A stretch of DNA of 64,000 nt from Apricaphanius iberus. Lineage: Eukaryota > Chordata > Actinopteri > Cyprinodontiformes > Aphaniidae. The translations under genes were made by a program, and so were the position numbers. Under the pieces are notes generated by a model that saw only the letters and a list, made by a program, of their open reading frames with translations, was not told where the DNA came from and did no database searches. Numbering within the stretch: position 1 is the first letter of the stretch; the number at the start of each line of letters is the position of its first letter. Positions 12,301 to 24,500 of the stretch are shown one piece after another. Location: contig JAPXFQ010002850.1 of assembly GCA_028564705.1 (NCBI GenBank), positions 992,001 through 1,056,000 of the forward strand. Reading direction: 5' to 3'.

Positions 12301-15300
12301 GAGATAACGCTGGGCTCGTCAAAAGCATAGGCACCAGGCTGGTTTTCGTAAGATAATTTTTTGAAATGTTGCATAATTAATGAGGGGCCGGACTTTGAAT
12401 GACAGGCTGTTTCGTTGGACTTTAATTACAGTAACACTACATTTTAATAATTATTTCAAGTTACTAGTTCTTACCTTTTGAGGTTTGAGAAATTGGAGAA
12501 CCGTCGGAGGAGCGCAGATATGGCCGGAGTCAGGCATGGGGCTATTACCGCTATTAGCCTTTAGCTTTGCTAGCCAAGTTTAGCATCAGAGCTAAAGATG
12601 CGGGAGCAGAATGGGCGCGATTACGACCGAACTACACGCCCATACACACCCCGCGATGGCAGAGTCTACAGTGAAGATCCCGCCCCTATGCCCTTTTTAG
12701 GAGCATGCTTCGTCAGAGCTGGGGAGGAGGAGTCTGTGAATCCGCCATGAATTGCCCCATGAAAGTGTGTCATTCTGGTAAACGGGGAGGAGTGAGGAGC
12801 GCTGTGTATTCTTTTTTACAGTCTATGGTTCAGACCTATACAGAACAGCAGTGGGGGCAAAGCATCACCTTGGTATATGCCACATTTGATGGACACTTGT
12901 GCAGGTGGCTTGCCGTTGGCCTGAAGGGTGGTTCTCCACAACCTCATCGAATTCGCAATGAATGCTCCAACAGTCCTGTTTATGTTGTACAGCTTCAAGC
13001 ATTCATTGATCCATGTGTGTGGCATTGAGTCGTAAGCTTTGTTGTAATCAATCCAGGCAGTGCAAAGGTTGGTCTTTCGGAATTTGCAGTCTCGGACAAT
13101 TGTTCTGTCAACCAGGAGCTGGTGTTTAGCAACTCTGGTATCTCTACCAGTGAAAACAATTGGTCAGTAGTTAAAGGAAGAATTCCACTGTTTATGGAGC
13201 ACAGTATGAATACTTTTGATTCATACTTGAGTTAAAATACTAACAAAAACTAAATTGATAGTGCTTTGACATTGCTTTACTAAAACCAGAACCATTTTCT
13301 CCTTTTTAATTATTTTTATTTAGGTCTTTTTTTCTGTGTTATTCTACTTTTCCTTTCAGATCCTGCGACTTGTACAGGAATACGATGAGAACAACATGCT
13401 GCTGCTTCCCCCAAGGGTCCCTGGAGAGGGTCTTCCTGTGGAGTTGTTGGAATATTACTCTCAGCTAAAAGATTATGGTTCTTGTCTAAAAACTTAATCC
13501 GTATGAAATTACAGACCACACATTTTTGTTTTTTTTCTAGCAAAATATTTTTTTCTGTTTGTCTACAGAGCTGAATATAGGCACAGCGGCAGATGAATCA
13601 AACAAAGATTGCAAAGAAAATGATGAGGAAAAATCAAAACCAAATGATGGGTCAATTGAGATGAGCTCCTTTAGTGTGAAGCCAGGAGAATTTTGTAAGT
13701 ATTATGTATCAGTATCAGAATGGCTACACAAAACAGCTAAACAAAAAATAACATTTTATTCAATAAAAATGTATTTTCTCTCTTCTCTGCTTTTAGTTTT
13801 TTCAAAGTTGACCAGAGAGCGATTCAGTGGGAGTCTAGGACAGTTAGAGATGAACCCGGTGTCCAGAGCAATCGCCCGCCACATGAAATTAGACCTTTCA
13901 TCTGAGGGACTAACGCCACAGAATCACAAAGGAATTGCTATCATTGTATATGGTGCCCCTCTGACAAGTAAAATGCCCATTTTTTTTGCTCTTTCAAAAT
14001 ACAACAGATTTAACTATAGCCAGCGCCAAACTGTATGCTTTTTCTTTATCTTGAAATTATTTTCAGATAAAAGCAGCATGGCATCTTCTCTGGCGTGTCA
14101 CTATGGAGCAGCATGTTTGACCATTGATGCTGTGGTCACAGACTTAATTCAAAATGGTGTTTCTCCATCAAGCTTATTAGCAAGAGAACTTTATGATACT
14201 GCAGCTGCTGAATATGAACAAAAAAAAGCTGCATTAGTGGGTAAGCCTAATATTCCATTCAATAAGTGGCTTACAAAGATGATTTAATTCAGCTTATCAC
14301 TAAAAAACAAGAAAACCTTTGACGTTCTGTTTTAGCCAAGGCCACTGAAGAAAACTCAAGCCAAAAAAATCACACAAAATCTGCAGCACAACCTGAAAGC
14401 TCAGATCCTAATTCAGTTCCATCTGTCCCTGATACTGTGGATGTTCCTGCTGACCACTGTGAAAACAACTGCCATAAAAACCCCACTACAGCTCACCAGA
14501 AATCAGAAAACTCAGCAAAAGATTTCTGTGTGGTACATATAGTAAACATTTTATACTAACCTCTTTCATGTAATACCTATATCATAGTAATGCATATTCT
14601 TTAAAACACATTAAGCTATACACAATCTAACTATTGATAATTATTTGTTGGCATTTGGTTACAGGTAGGAAATCTGCCGACATTCAGTTTTTTCCCTCCT
14701 GAACAGCTGCTTGTCGAAATCCTTATGGAACGTTTTCAGGTAAAGTAAAACATATTGAGCAATATGCCCAAGAATCTTATAAATAAGAATATTAAATATT
14801 CAATTAACTAAAACATAACTGAAATGGTAGAATCAGACAGAGTTACTGTTTACCACAAAATTGGTTTGAAAACTGAGTCTACCTGACGATTATAGATAAA
14901 CCTCCTCAGTTGTTTGTTCGATCTGTTTAATATTGTTTTGCCAGAGTTTTTCCACTCTTACATTATTTGTCTTCATTGAGGTGTACATACATGTTTCTGC
15001 ACAGCTGTTTTAGTGTCCCACAGCAGCAGTTCTATTCCAACACCCTCAAATTTTGATTTTTTTGTTTTGTTGTACATACAGTATCCCGCTGTGTTTAGAA
15101 CCATTGTCATGTTGACGACTTTGTTTAGGACAAGTTTATGTTTTTTGGACTAATGACTTCACATTTCATCCTTTAATACTTTGGTGGACATAGCGAATTC
15201 ATGGTTGATCTAATTACTGCTACATGATCAAATCATGCAGCTAAACAGCAAGCCTAAATAATCTTCCGTCCATTACTGTGTTAAGCAGTTGATATAAGAT

Positions 15301-18300
15301 CTTTGTGCTGATGGTTTGTTTTTTTCCAAAATACTGCTGAGCATGATGGGTAGTCAACTCAGCTTTGCTAATATCTGCTCTAAGGACATGGTTTCAGAGA
15401 TCTTAGGATTTGTTCAAATCTTTTATGGAGAGGTCAGATTTCCCTCCTCCTCCTGAAGCCTGTAGAAACTGAGATACAGCTCTTGGCGTTTATGTTTTTT
15501 TTAAATCCTCTGAGCATTGTGGGGTTTAACTGCGGAGGGGAAAAAGTGGGACTCAAACTCAAAAGATTAAAGATTTTGAATCTTTTCCAATTCTAAGTAT
15601 AAATTCTCTTTAAGGCATGATTGACTTCAGCTGGATTAAAAATAGTCCATATAACTTTTTGATATTGACTGACAGCATCAGTTTTTTTTTCTGAGTTCAT
15701 TTTCTATGCCATTTTACGCTGTTGTCATTGTGTTTGCACACACCTGTATGTTCCAAACCAGCAAACTGATAAAACTCCTTCTTTTAGAAACTCCTTCATG
15801 ATGCTCAATTAATCAATAACAACCAATGTTGAGCAGCTCCCCCTCCATCGGGTGCTTCTTCACTTAATTCTTGTTAAAGCTGGATGGATTTAGATTTTTG
15901 CATTGAAATCTGGAACAGGCTGCCAGAGGACCTCAGGGCCGCAGAGAACGTTCATGTTTTTAAGAGCAGGCTTAAAACTCACCTTTTTAACCGAGCTTTT
16001 AACTAATTATTATTTTTTAATATATGTTTAACTGCTCAGCATTTTTTACCTGATTAAATTTTTAGTTTAGCTTTTAACTGTTTAATTATTAATCTGCTTT
16101 GCATTTTTATCTTGATCTATCTTATCGTTGTTTTATACTTATTGTTTTATACTTTATACACTTTATATTTTATAAACTTTATATTTTAACGTATTTTAAT
16201 CTTTCTTGCCAGTGTTTCCTCTCTGGGGGCCCCCTGCATCGGGGGCGGTGGTCAGCTGTGGCTGCCTGGGTGCCCCCCGGGTAGTGCTTGGGTGGAGGTG
16301 GGGGTACCATCCCTCCCTCCTCTGGGCGCCTTAGCTGCTGCTGTTGATCTGCTGCCCCGATGCAGATAGTTCCCACGATGGCATTTCCTGGCTCATCTGT
16401 GCTCAGCCCACTGTTTTTGTAGCTTTTAAGTGTTTGTGTGTATGGCTGAAGGGTTGGGAGGGGGGTGTAGTTGCGTTGATGATTTTATTTTTGTCAAGGG
16501 GGGGGTTGTTGTTTTTTTTTTTTTTTTTATCTTTAAAGCACTTTGAGAAACTGTGTTTGAAAAGCACTTTATAAATAAAGTTTGATTTGATTTGATTTGA
16601 TTTATCTTGTATTGTCTTTTGTTTTCTTTATTTGTCTCGACATTCCTAATGCTCATGTCCTTGTCATTTCTCTATCAACAGTTGAGCGATTGTCACCATG
16701 GAATAGTTATCAATGGCCTGGAATCTGTTTACACCCAGGGTCCAACAAATACTCTGCAAGTTGTGCTCAAGGCCTTCAATAACCGCAAGCACATCTATGT
16801 AGTTAACTTATTTGACACCTATGATGCACTGAAAAATCGTGAAAGACAACAAAGGGAAGCTGACGGTAAATTATTTACCAGCTCCCACATACCATAGATA
16901 TGTACATTTGTATGCCAAAGCTGTCCTACAAGGTTGACGACATGGTTTGTTTAATTCTGCAGAGGTCTTGCAGAATGAGAAAACTGAAAGGGAGGAGAGG
17001 TGGCTGTGGGAGTTGGATCAAGAGACATTTGATGCTTTGCCTGATGAAGATAAGGAAGGTATTACCCAGCGACACTTGGAGGCACTTCGACAGAAGAAGC
17101 AAAGGTAATCATTTTACGCATGTATAAAACGTATTTGTCCTTTTGAGATTTTGTTCCTTAATTTTTTAGATGTTCTGTCCTTGACATTCCTGTATGAAGG
17201 CACACATTTAGGGGTACTTTTCCGTTGGCCAAATAAACAAGTGGTTCTACCTTGTTAAAACATTATTTACAAAAAGAAGACAGATTGTATAAAGAAAATT
17301 CCTAATCAGGTACTTTTTTCAGAGATAGTTCTGAGTATATTCCCACGATGGCATGGGAATATGCCATTGGGACTTTTGGGAACATGCCAAAAAGTCTATG
17401 TTTTTTTATGGTTTTATGTGTCTGAGTCTGATACCTTACCACACGTTTAATCAAATTGGACTACATAGTGCAAGGAATATTATTTTTTTATATTTTTTTA
17501 GGCCTAAATTCTCACTAAAACAGCCAGTAGGTTTATTTGTCATGTCTAAAACAGACATAAATAAACATTCAAATGATGAAGTTAATAACAACAAATAATT
17601 GCTAATAAAGACCAGATAACTTTTACAATAAACTTGTTATAAAGTCATGTCTCTGAATTACAACCAAGTTCTCAAACTAATAATGAGACATTGCTTAAGT
17701 TGATTTGTGTGTGTAAGGCTCATAAGCAAATAGTTTTGGGAATATTATATATCCTAACATCATAGTGTGGCATCTTTCCTTTTCTCTTTGTTCTTGATTT
17801 TCCCCAGTTGCTCTGAGTTTTCCTGAGTGTCTCCCTGATTACCTTCCCCATGTATTCATACTCCACTCAGTTCTCATGTCTTAGCTGGGTCGTTGTCATT
17901 AGTCGTCCTGGTCAATCATCAGCATACTGTGAGTTCCTGTACTCCCGAGTTTTTGAACCCTGACCGAGATCATAATTAACAGAGTCTTATTTTACCATCT
18001 ACGCCTGTCTGCAGCTGACTCTTCACCACACATCATTACATAAAGACATTTTAGGTTTCATGGATTTATCAGATGATAATGAGTGTTGGTGAGTCAGACT
18101 GATGGGTCCAGGGCAGGATTAGGTATGGACACAGATGTCCACTTCCAGTTAGGGTGAGCGGAAACTACTGTTGGCTGGTAAACAATTACTGTATCTAGTA
18201 GGACTTTTTAGTTTGAAGATTCCCTCAAAATAAACCAAACAGCCATAACAGTTCGTTAATAATGAGCAATACACAGATTTTCTCCTAAGACATCCAAACC

Positions 18301-21300
18301 CCCAGTTCACTTAAATACTTAAACTTGAATTTGCATTGATGTTTGACCTTGTTGTTTTTCAGCAATAACAAAAAGGTAATCAAAGGTGCAACTTGCCTAG
18401 TAATTGTGCGGTGTTCAAGCTTTTAACATTCATCTCCCTATTATTTTTGCTCTTAAAATCAAAAATAATTTAAGGCTGGAGTTGAAATGTTAACATAAAT
18501 TAAATTTATTCCACGACAGCCTTAATCTGTGTAAAGGTAATATGTTTCCATGCTTGAATCATTGTAAAAGGGAGCTTGAGCAGAAGGCTAAGGAGGAGGA
18601 GCAAAGAAGGTTCCAAGAGGAGAATCATAAGTTGAAAGATAAAGATTTAAGGAAAAAGAAGAAAAAGGAAGAAAAGTCGGAAACTCCAGACATTCCAAAG
18701 GTGAAAACCTCGCTGGAAATAAAGCAGGTCTGTTTATGAACATCTTCCCACTTTGAGAAAATATGATTCCTTCTAAATAAGCATTTGTGGAAACCATGCT
18801 GTGGAAAACAAAAAAAAATACTCTCTCATCAGAATATTTTGTTTAATTACCTATCTGGTCAGCAAGAATCATTGTGTAAAAGATGTTTTACCATTTAAAC
18901 TAATTTATTGTATTTTCCTTGAAGACATTTTTTATACTGGTTACAGTCTTCTGAATCAAGTTATTAGCAGGACTCTGTAAGATTTGACTGCATGCCGATG
19001 AGGCATACCGATGTGTTGGACCAGGGACACATCTAAAAGTCGTAGGATAGCGATCGTCAAGGACTGGAGCTTCCTCTAAAGTGTTCTTGATTAATTGTTT
19101 CTTCCATCTTCCCATTTTTAGAACACAGTGGATGAACGGCAGTATGAGTTTGAAAAATATGACCAGACCCAGGTCATGGTGGAGCAAGTCCTGCAGCAGT
19201 GGGACCGGGTCCAGGGAGTGCTCCTGGAGTCTCTTCCTACTGAAGAAACTCTTCCAGGTTTAAAAGATGGCGTAACAGAGAAAAAAGTAAATATGATCAT
19301 TGTGATTTTGTTTTATAGACTTTGATCTGATAACCCAAGCTTTGCCTCTTTGCCATGCTTGGATTTGATCAAGCTGTTGTAACACTAGAATATTTGCAAC
19401 ATCATTCGCAACTGTTTCATAATGAAAACTGAAATTAAAAATACAGAGTTTGAAAACTTAGGCTATAGCCTAAGTCAGTTCAAAGAAATGTATATATTTC
19501 ATTTCTTTATTCATCAGATATGTGGCAAAAATATTTGTAATTCTAGTCTCTGTTGCATTGACTAAATGTTCTCCCCTTCCTGCTATTCGTCTTCATGCAT
19601 GTTTTTTCTTACTTTCTGATCATTTGTTTATTTTTTGACATTTTCCTTTCCTTTCTTGGTGCTGTCCTTTCTTGTGTTCTGGTATTCTTCCAGTTTTACC
19701 ACCCTTTGCCATGGTACACATCCCTTTCTTACTTGTGATTTCCCTTTTTCGTTCGTGCCTTTCTTGTTTCTTTTTACCATCATCTCTTGTATCCTCTTTC
19801 TTCCATATGTCCTACTCTTTTGTCATATTATCCTTTTATTCTTCTTATTTCTTAATTTTTTAGGTCCCTTTGTTCAAAACATGATCACTGTAAAATATTT
19901 GTCATACATTTGTGATAATTTTAGGATTTTAAATGTTACAATGAAGGTATAGGAAGTTGTTGAGTCTGAAATCGTCAGCAACTTTGAACAACAAAATTCT
20001 GAAATCTTAAAAATAAAACCAGAAATTATTTTAGTGTAAAACAGTGTTTTTTTGAAGTATATTGTGTAGAAATGTGTTTAAAAAATTATATGCAAAAAAC
20101 TAACCCTTAGCAAAAAGTAGTACAAAAATGTGAAATACAAGTACATACCCAATACACTAGCAGTACTGAACTTAAAATGTATTTGTAGTTCACATTTTAG
20201 TTTATTGAAGTATAATTAAAGTATCCATAAAGTATACCATAATAAACTTGAAAATGTTCTAATTTAGTCCAAAATGATCATCAAGATGCTACTTTTTGCT
20301 AAAAGGAAAGCCAACATACACATCAATCCTCACTTAATGTTTACAGGCAGCTGCTCCAAAGAAAACCACTATTAAAGCTGTCCAGAGAGCACCAGACATC
20401 ATCCCTCACATCGTGGTGAATCTGACACAAAATGGCCGTGGTAGTTCCACAGAACTGCTTAATGACAGCTTACTTCCTCCTATTGATGAGGTAGGTCTAT
20501 TTCATGAATGAAATTTTTATAAGGTATATTTCTTATTGTTATTTTTGTGTTAATTATGTACATTGTCTAATCTAATATAATTTCTTTTACCCTCTGTAGA
20601 TTCAAGACGACTTATGTTTAGGACCTTGCCCCCCAATTTTTCCTCCAACCACCTTCTCTGTTGTTGCCTTTCCTGAACACAGGGAACAACCTAAAGTTCA
20701 TCAGACATGTTTCAACTTCCTCAATCTTTTAGGACAGGATGAGGATGATGAGAAGGAGGAAGGCACACCTAAAACAGTGGCACAGGTCATATACATTGTT
20801 CTCATCAGTATACAAAAACCCATTCAGGATAAAAATAAAGAGAATAATTAAACTGAAGGGAAATCCATGTTATCAGTTATCCAAATTTTTATCCTTCTAG
20901 TCTTTTTTGTGACATTTAAATAATGTTTGTTTTTATGTGCTTAGGAAAAGGCAGCAGGCTTCAGACGTCATAAGGGAACCCCAGATTACAGGACCAAAGA
21001 CAAAAAGGGCAAAGAGAGTCAAATGAGCATCAGGAGACAATCCGACAAGATAAAAGCAAAGAGTTCAGAGAGGTCCTACACACTTCTATGCATTTTCTCT
21101 GACTATCACAAAACTTCAAAAATGCCTCAGACAGTAGTAGTCCAGCTGTCCAATTGTGTTTTTGTGTGTTTAGTTTGAGCACATTTCGCTGGGTCGTACC
21201 TGCAAACGGTGAGGTGCTTCTAAAGATCTCGTTCTACTCTGAGTCATCGGGAGTGTTCGAACAGGTCTTCAACTTCGAGTTAGCGGGGAGCCGCAAACTC

Positions 21301-21495
21301 TACCAACTCACATGCAGGGGGGTTTGCACCTACCCCTCCATCTGCAAAGAATACAAGTCAGTATGCAGTACTCAATCAAGTTATGTGGGAAGTTGAGGTT
21401 TTCCAATTTAAATAGTGTGCTGTATCTCACTTTGATTTTTATTCACTGCTTCATCCTCTGCTTTCCAGTTTTTGTTGATTAGCTTTTTGAGGTCA

Positions 21496-21526
<31 letters not shown>

Positions 21527-24500
21527 GAACAGTTCATCAATAATCTTTCCACAGGACTATTTTTGCTCACTGTAACAAGGTAGCACGAGAGAAGGAAGGG
21601 CTTATGAAGACCTATGTAATCAAACCAGGTTATTTTGAGTTTGGACCTTTACTTTGCAGCAAAACTAGAGACAGGTGAGAGACAGAACAGTTGTAAATGG
21701 ATTTGGTACAGCTGTTGCCTTTTTAATGCCAGATTTCCATGATTGTCTTCAGGTACAAGAAAAACACATACCCAGAAAACTCTGAGAGGCTGGAAATCTA
21801 TAACAATTCGGGTTTGGAGGCAGAAGTCCAGTTCAGTTTTCAACATGACACTCAGGCAGCAACATATCTTCTAGATCCCCCTACAATGACCATCACACCT
21901 GGACAAAAAGAGGTACTATTACATGGAAATAGTTTTAATTCTTTTAATTGGACAACATGACCAAATTGTACAAATGTTGATATTTTTTCTTACCATCAGA
22001 TGCTGACAGTATGGGCATTCCCAACAAGACAGGGACAGATAAAAGACAGCTTAGTTTGCCATATCAAAGACAATCCCGAGCCTGTTGTCATCGAATTCTC
22101 CTGTTGGGGCGTCCGACCAGAATTGGAGCTGGAGAGCACCAATTTGAACTTTGGCAGGATTCTACTGCACAAGTACCCAAACAAACGCAATCATTTACTT
22201 GTCTCTTTACACTTTCCTTTGGAGGAACCATATAAATTGAAATTAGGGGTATCCCTGACTAAAGATTTACACATTCGAATCAGAAATGTCATATATATCT
22301 ATAGTTGATCGATGTTTAAATGATCTATGTGTGCAGGGTGTGCGATGGACATTTGTATTCCATAAAGAATTATGAGTAATATGTTCATGTTAATTTTAGA
22401 AGTTCTCCATTTTGCATTATAGTTTGTGTTCTTTAGTTATCTTTATAGTTGTTGTCAGTGTTTAGCGGTGTCCGTGCACCATCTTAGAGATGGCAGTGCA
22501 CGGGAGTTATATGTTTGCCTTGACACTTTTAAAATATTTACTAATTACTTGTAATATGTTATTTTTACTCTAAAAACACATGATCAAAGAATATCATTGT
22601 GATAAAGTCCCAAACTGCAGCTGAAGTTTACTGCATGTTCTGAACATTGCATTTTCGTTTTGATCACACTTTTTTCTTATCCACAGGAGAGACAGTCGTG
22701 GCATCATGATGCATAATAAGACCACTTTGCCACTGTCTTGGACACTGCAGGGTGTGGACACCTTGGGTGATGAGTTTATGATTCCACAGGATCAAGGCGT
22801 CATCCAGCCAAACTCCTCTTTCCTTCTCTGTGTGAACTTCAGGGCCAAGAGGCCAGTCCTTGTGAAGAAACTCTTACGCCTCGAGGTAAAGCTAAACTTT
22901 AGGTTAACGAGGTAAAGCTAAACTTTAGGTAAACGTGGTATAGCTAAACACATCACTATATTTATCTAACATGCTGCATCTATTTATGCACCAGCTCTGC
23001 TCAAAAATTTTTTTTTTATGAAAGAATTACATTTTTTGTAAAATCTACTTTAGATTTATTTGCATTATGAAATACTTTTATTTTGCTTACAGCCAAATGT
23101 ATTTTTATTTTATTTCAGGTGTATGATGTGGAGAAAATCATCGGAATTCTGCACACTGAAAACATACAAGTTTCTGTTGAAGCTTATGATGTAGATCTGA
23201 AGATTGAACCAGGTATAAACTATAAAACCCTAAAGAAATATTAATATTTAATTCAAAAGACTGCCACCTGTTTAGTCCAATTTCTGGTTAGCATCAAAGG
23301 TTGGATATAGAACATGAGTATGATAGCGACATCTAGTTTATCTAGGTTGTAGTTACAGCAATAAAAACATAATTTCAGGCCTTGGCTTGCCTGGTTCGCT
23401 GCTGATGCACACAGTGACCAATTCTGTCCAGTGAGGAATATATTTTAGAGGAGTTTAACTGACAGCTAACGTTAGCAAAGTTAGCAAGTGAGTTAGCTCA
23501 CCGATCCAGGAGGAAAGTCACCATGTCACTTATATTTGATGCAGTGGAAATGTTTTATGTGGGTCCATCTAGCGTAGGCTTCACCTTAAACTACTGTAGT
23601 TTCTATTTTTCTGCGGTCATTCCTCTCCTGAGATGGATAACAAAATCTCTGCAGTTGCTTGACATGCTGAGTCCACCATTCTTCTGAGTACCAGCCGAAC
23701 TGTGCCGACCACATAGTTGGATCATAGAGACCATATCTGCCAACCCACAACCAGTGGCCGCTACTGGCTGGTAGATGTAAATATAACATCATTGTCATGC
23801 CCGTTTTAAAAGTACATTTAATTATTTTTTATTCAAATATTTTTTTAAGTAATTATTGCATGTGGATGTATTTTTTTAAATGTAACAATTTATTAAAGTG
23901 TTCCATATACAACCTTTAAAGCTGCTCTGCGGCATTTACTGAGAGTGCTTTCACCATGTGGCGTTTACAGGAAATGCGGTTAGCAAAATGTGCACTCAAG
24001 TAATGTTCAATTGCTCATTAGTCCAAGCTCTACAAGGGTTAGTGGGCATTTTTGCCACCGCCTCCTGGTGAACATGCATATGTGGGTACAGTCAGCTAGT
24101 ATACCATGCAAGACAAAAAATTCAGATCTGAATAATTGCAGATCTGAACATTAATTCCAGCTCAAGCAGATTTCAAAAATAAATGAAATAAGAAACATAG
24201 AATCACACTTTTCCAGAAATAGACCTAAAAAAGAGAACATGCAGACCCTAATAAACCATTGCCATTAGCTGGGTGACAGGAAACATACTCTATCAAGAAA
24301 ACAATAAAAAAATGTAGCAAACTATAGTCAATTTCTAAAATAAATTAGAAGTGTAATCAACACCAAGACAGCAGAAACAAAGTTACACAAAGCTGAAAAG
24401 AAATATGCATGGACTCTGGATGATTGAAGAAAAATTAGATTTAATGATAAAGCCTGTATCTACAAATACAAAAGGAAGTGATGCTAGAACAGTTGTTTGG

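Noticed and set aside
13968..14066. Continuous frame across hydin exons 10 and 11, without splicing
   Set aside because: The frame is open by chance, but a clear GTAAAA donor and TTTTCAG acceptor are present, and the intervening residues do not fit the kinase-like fold.
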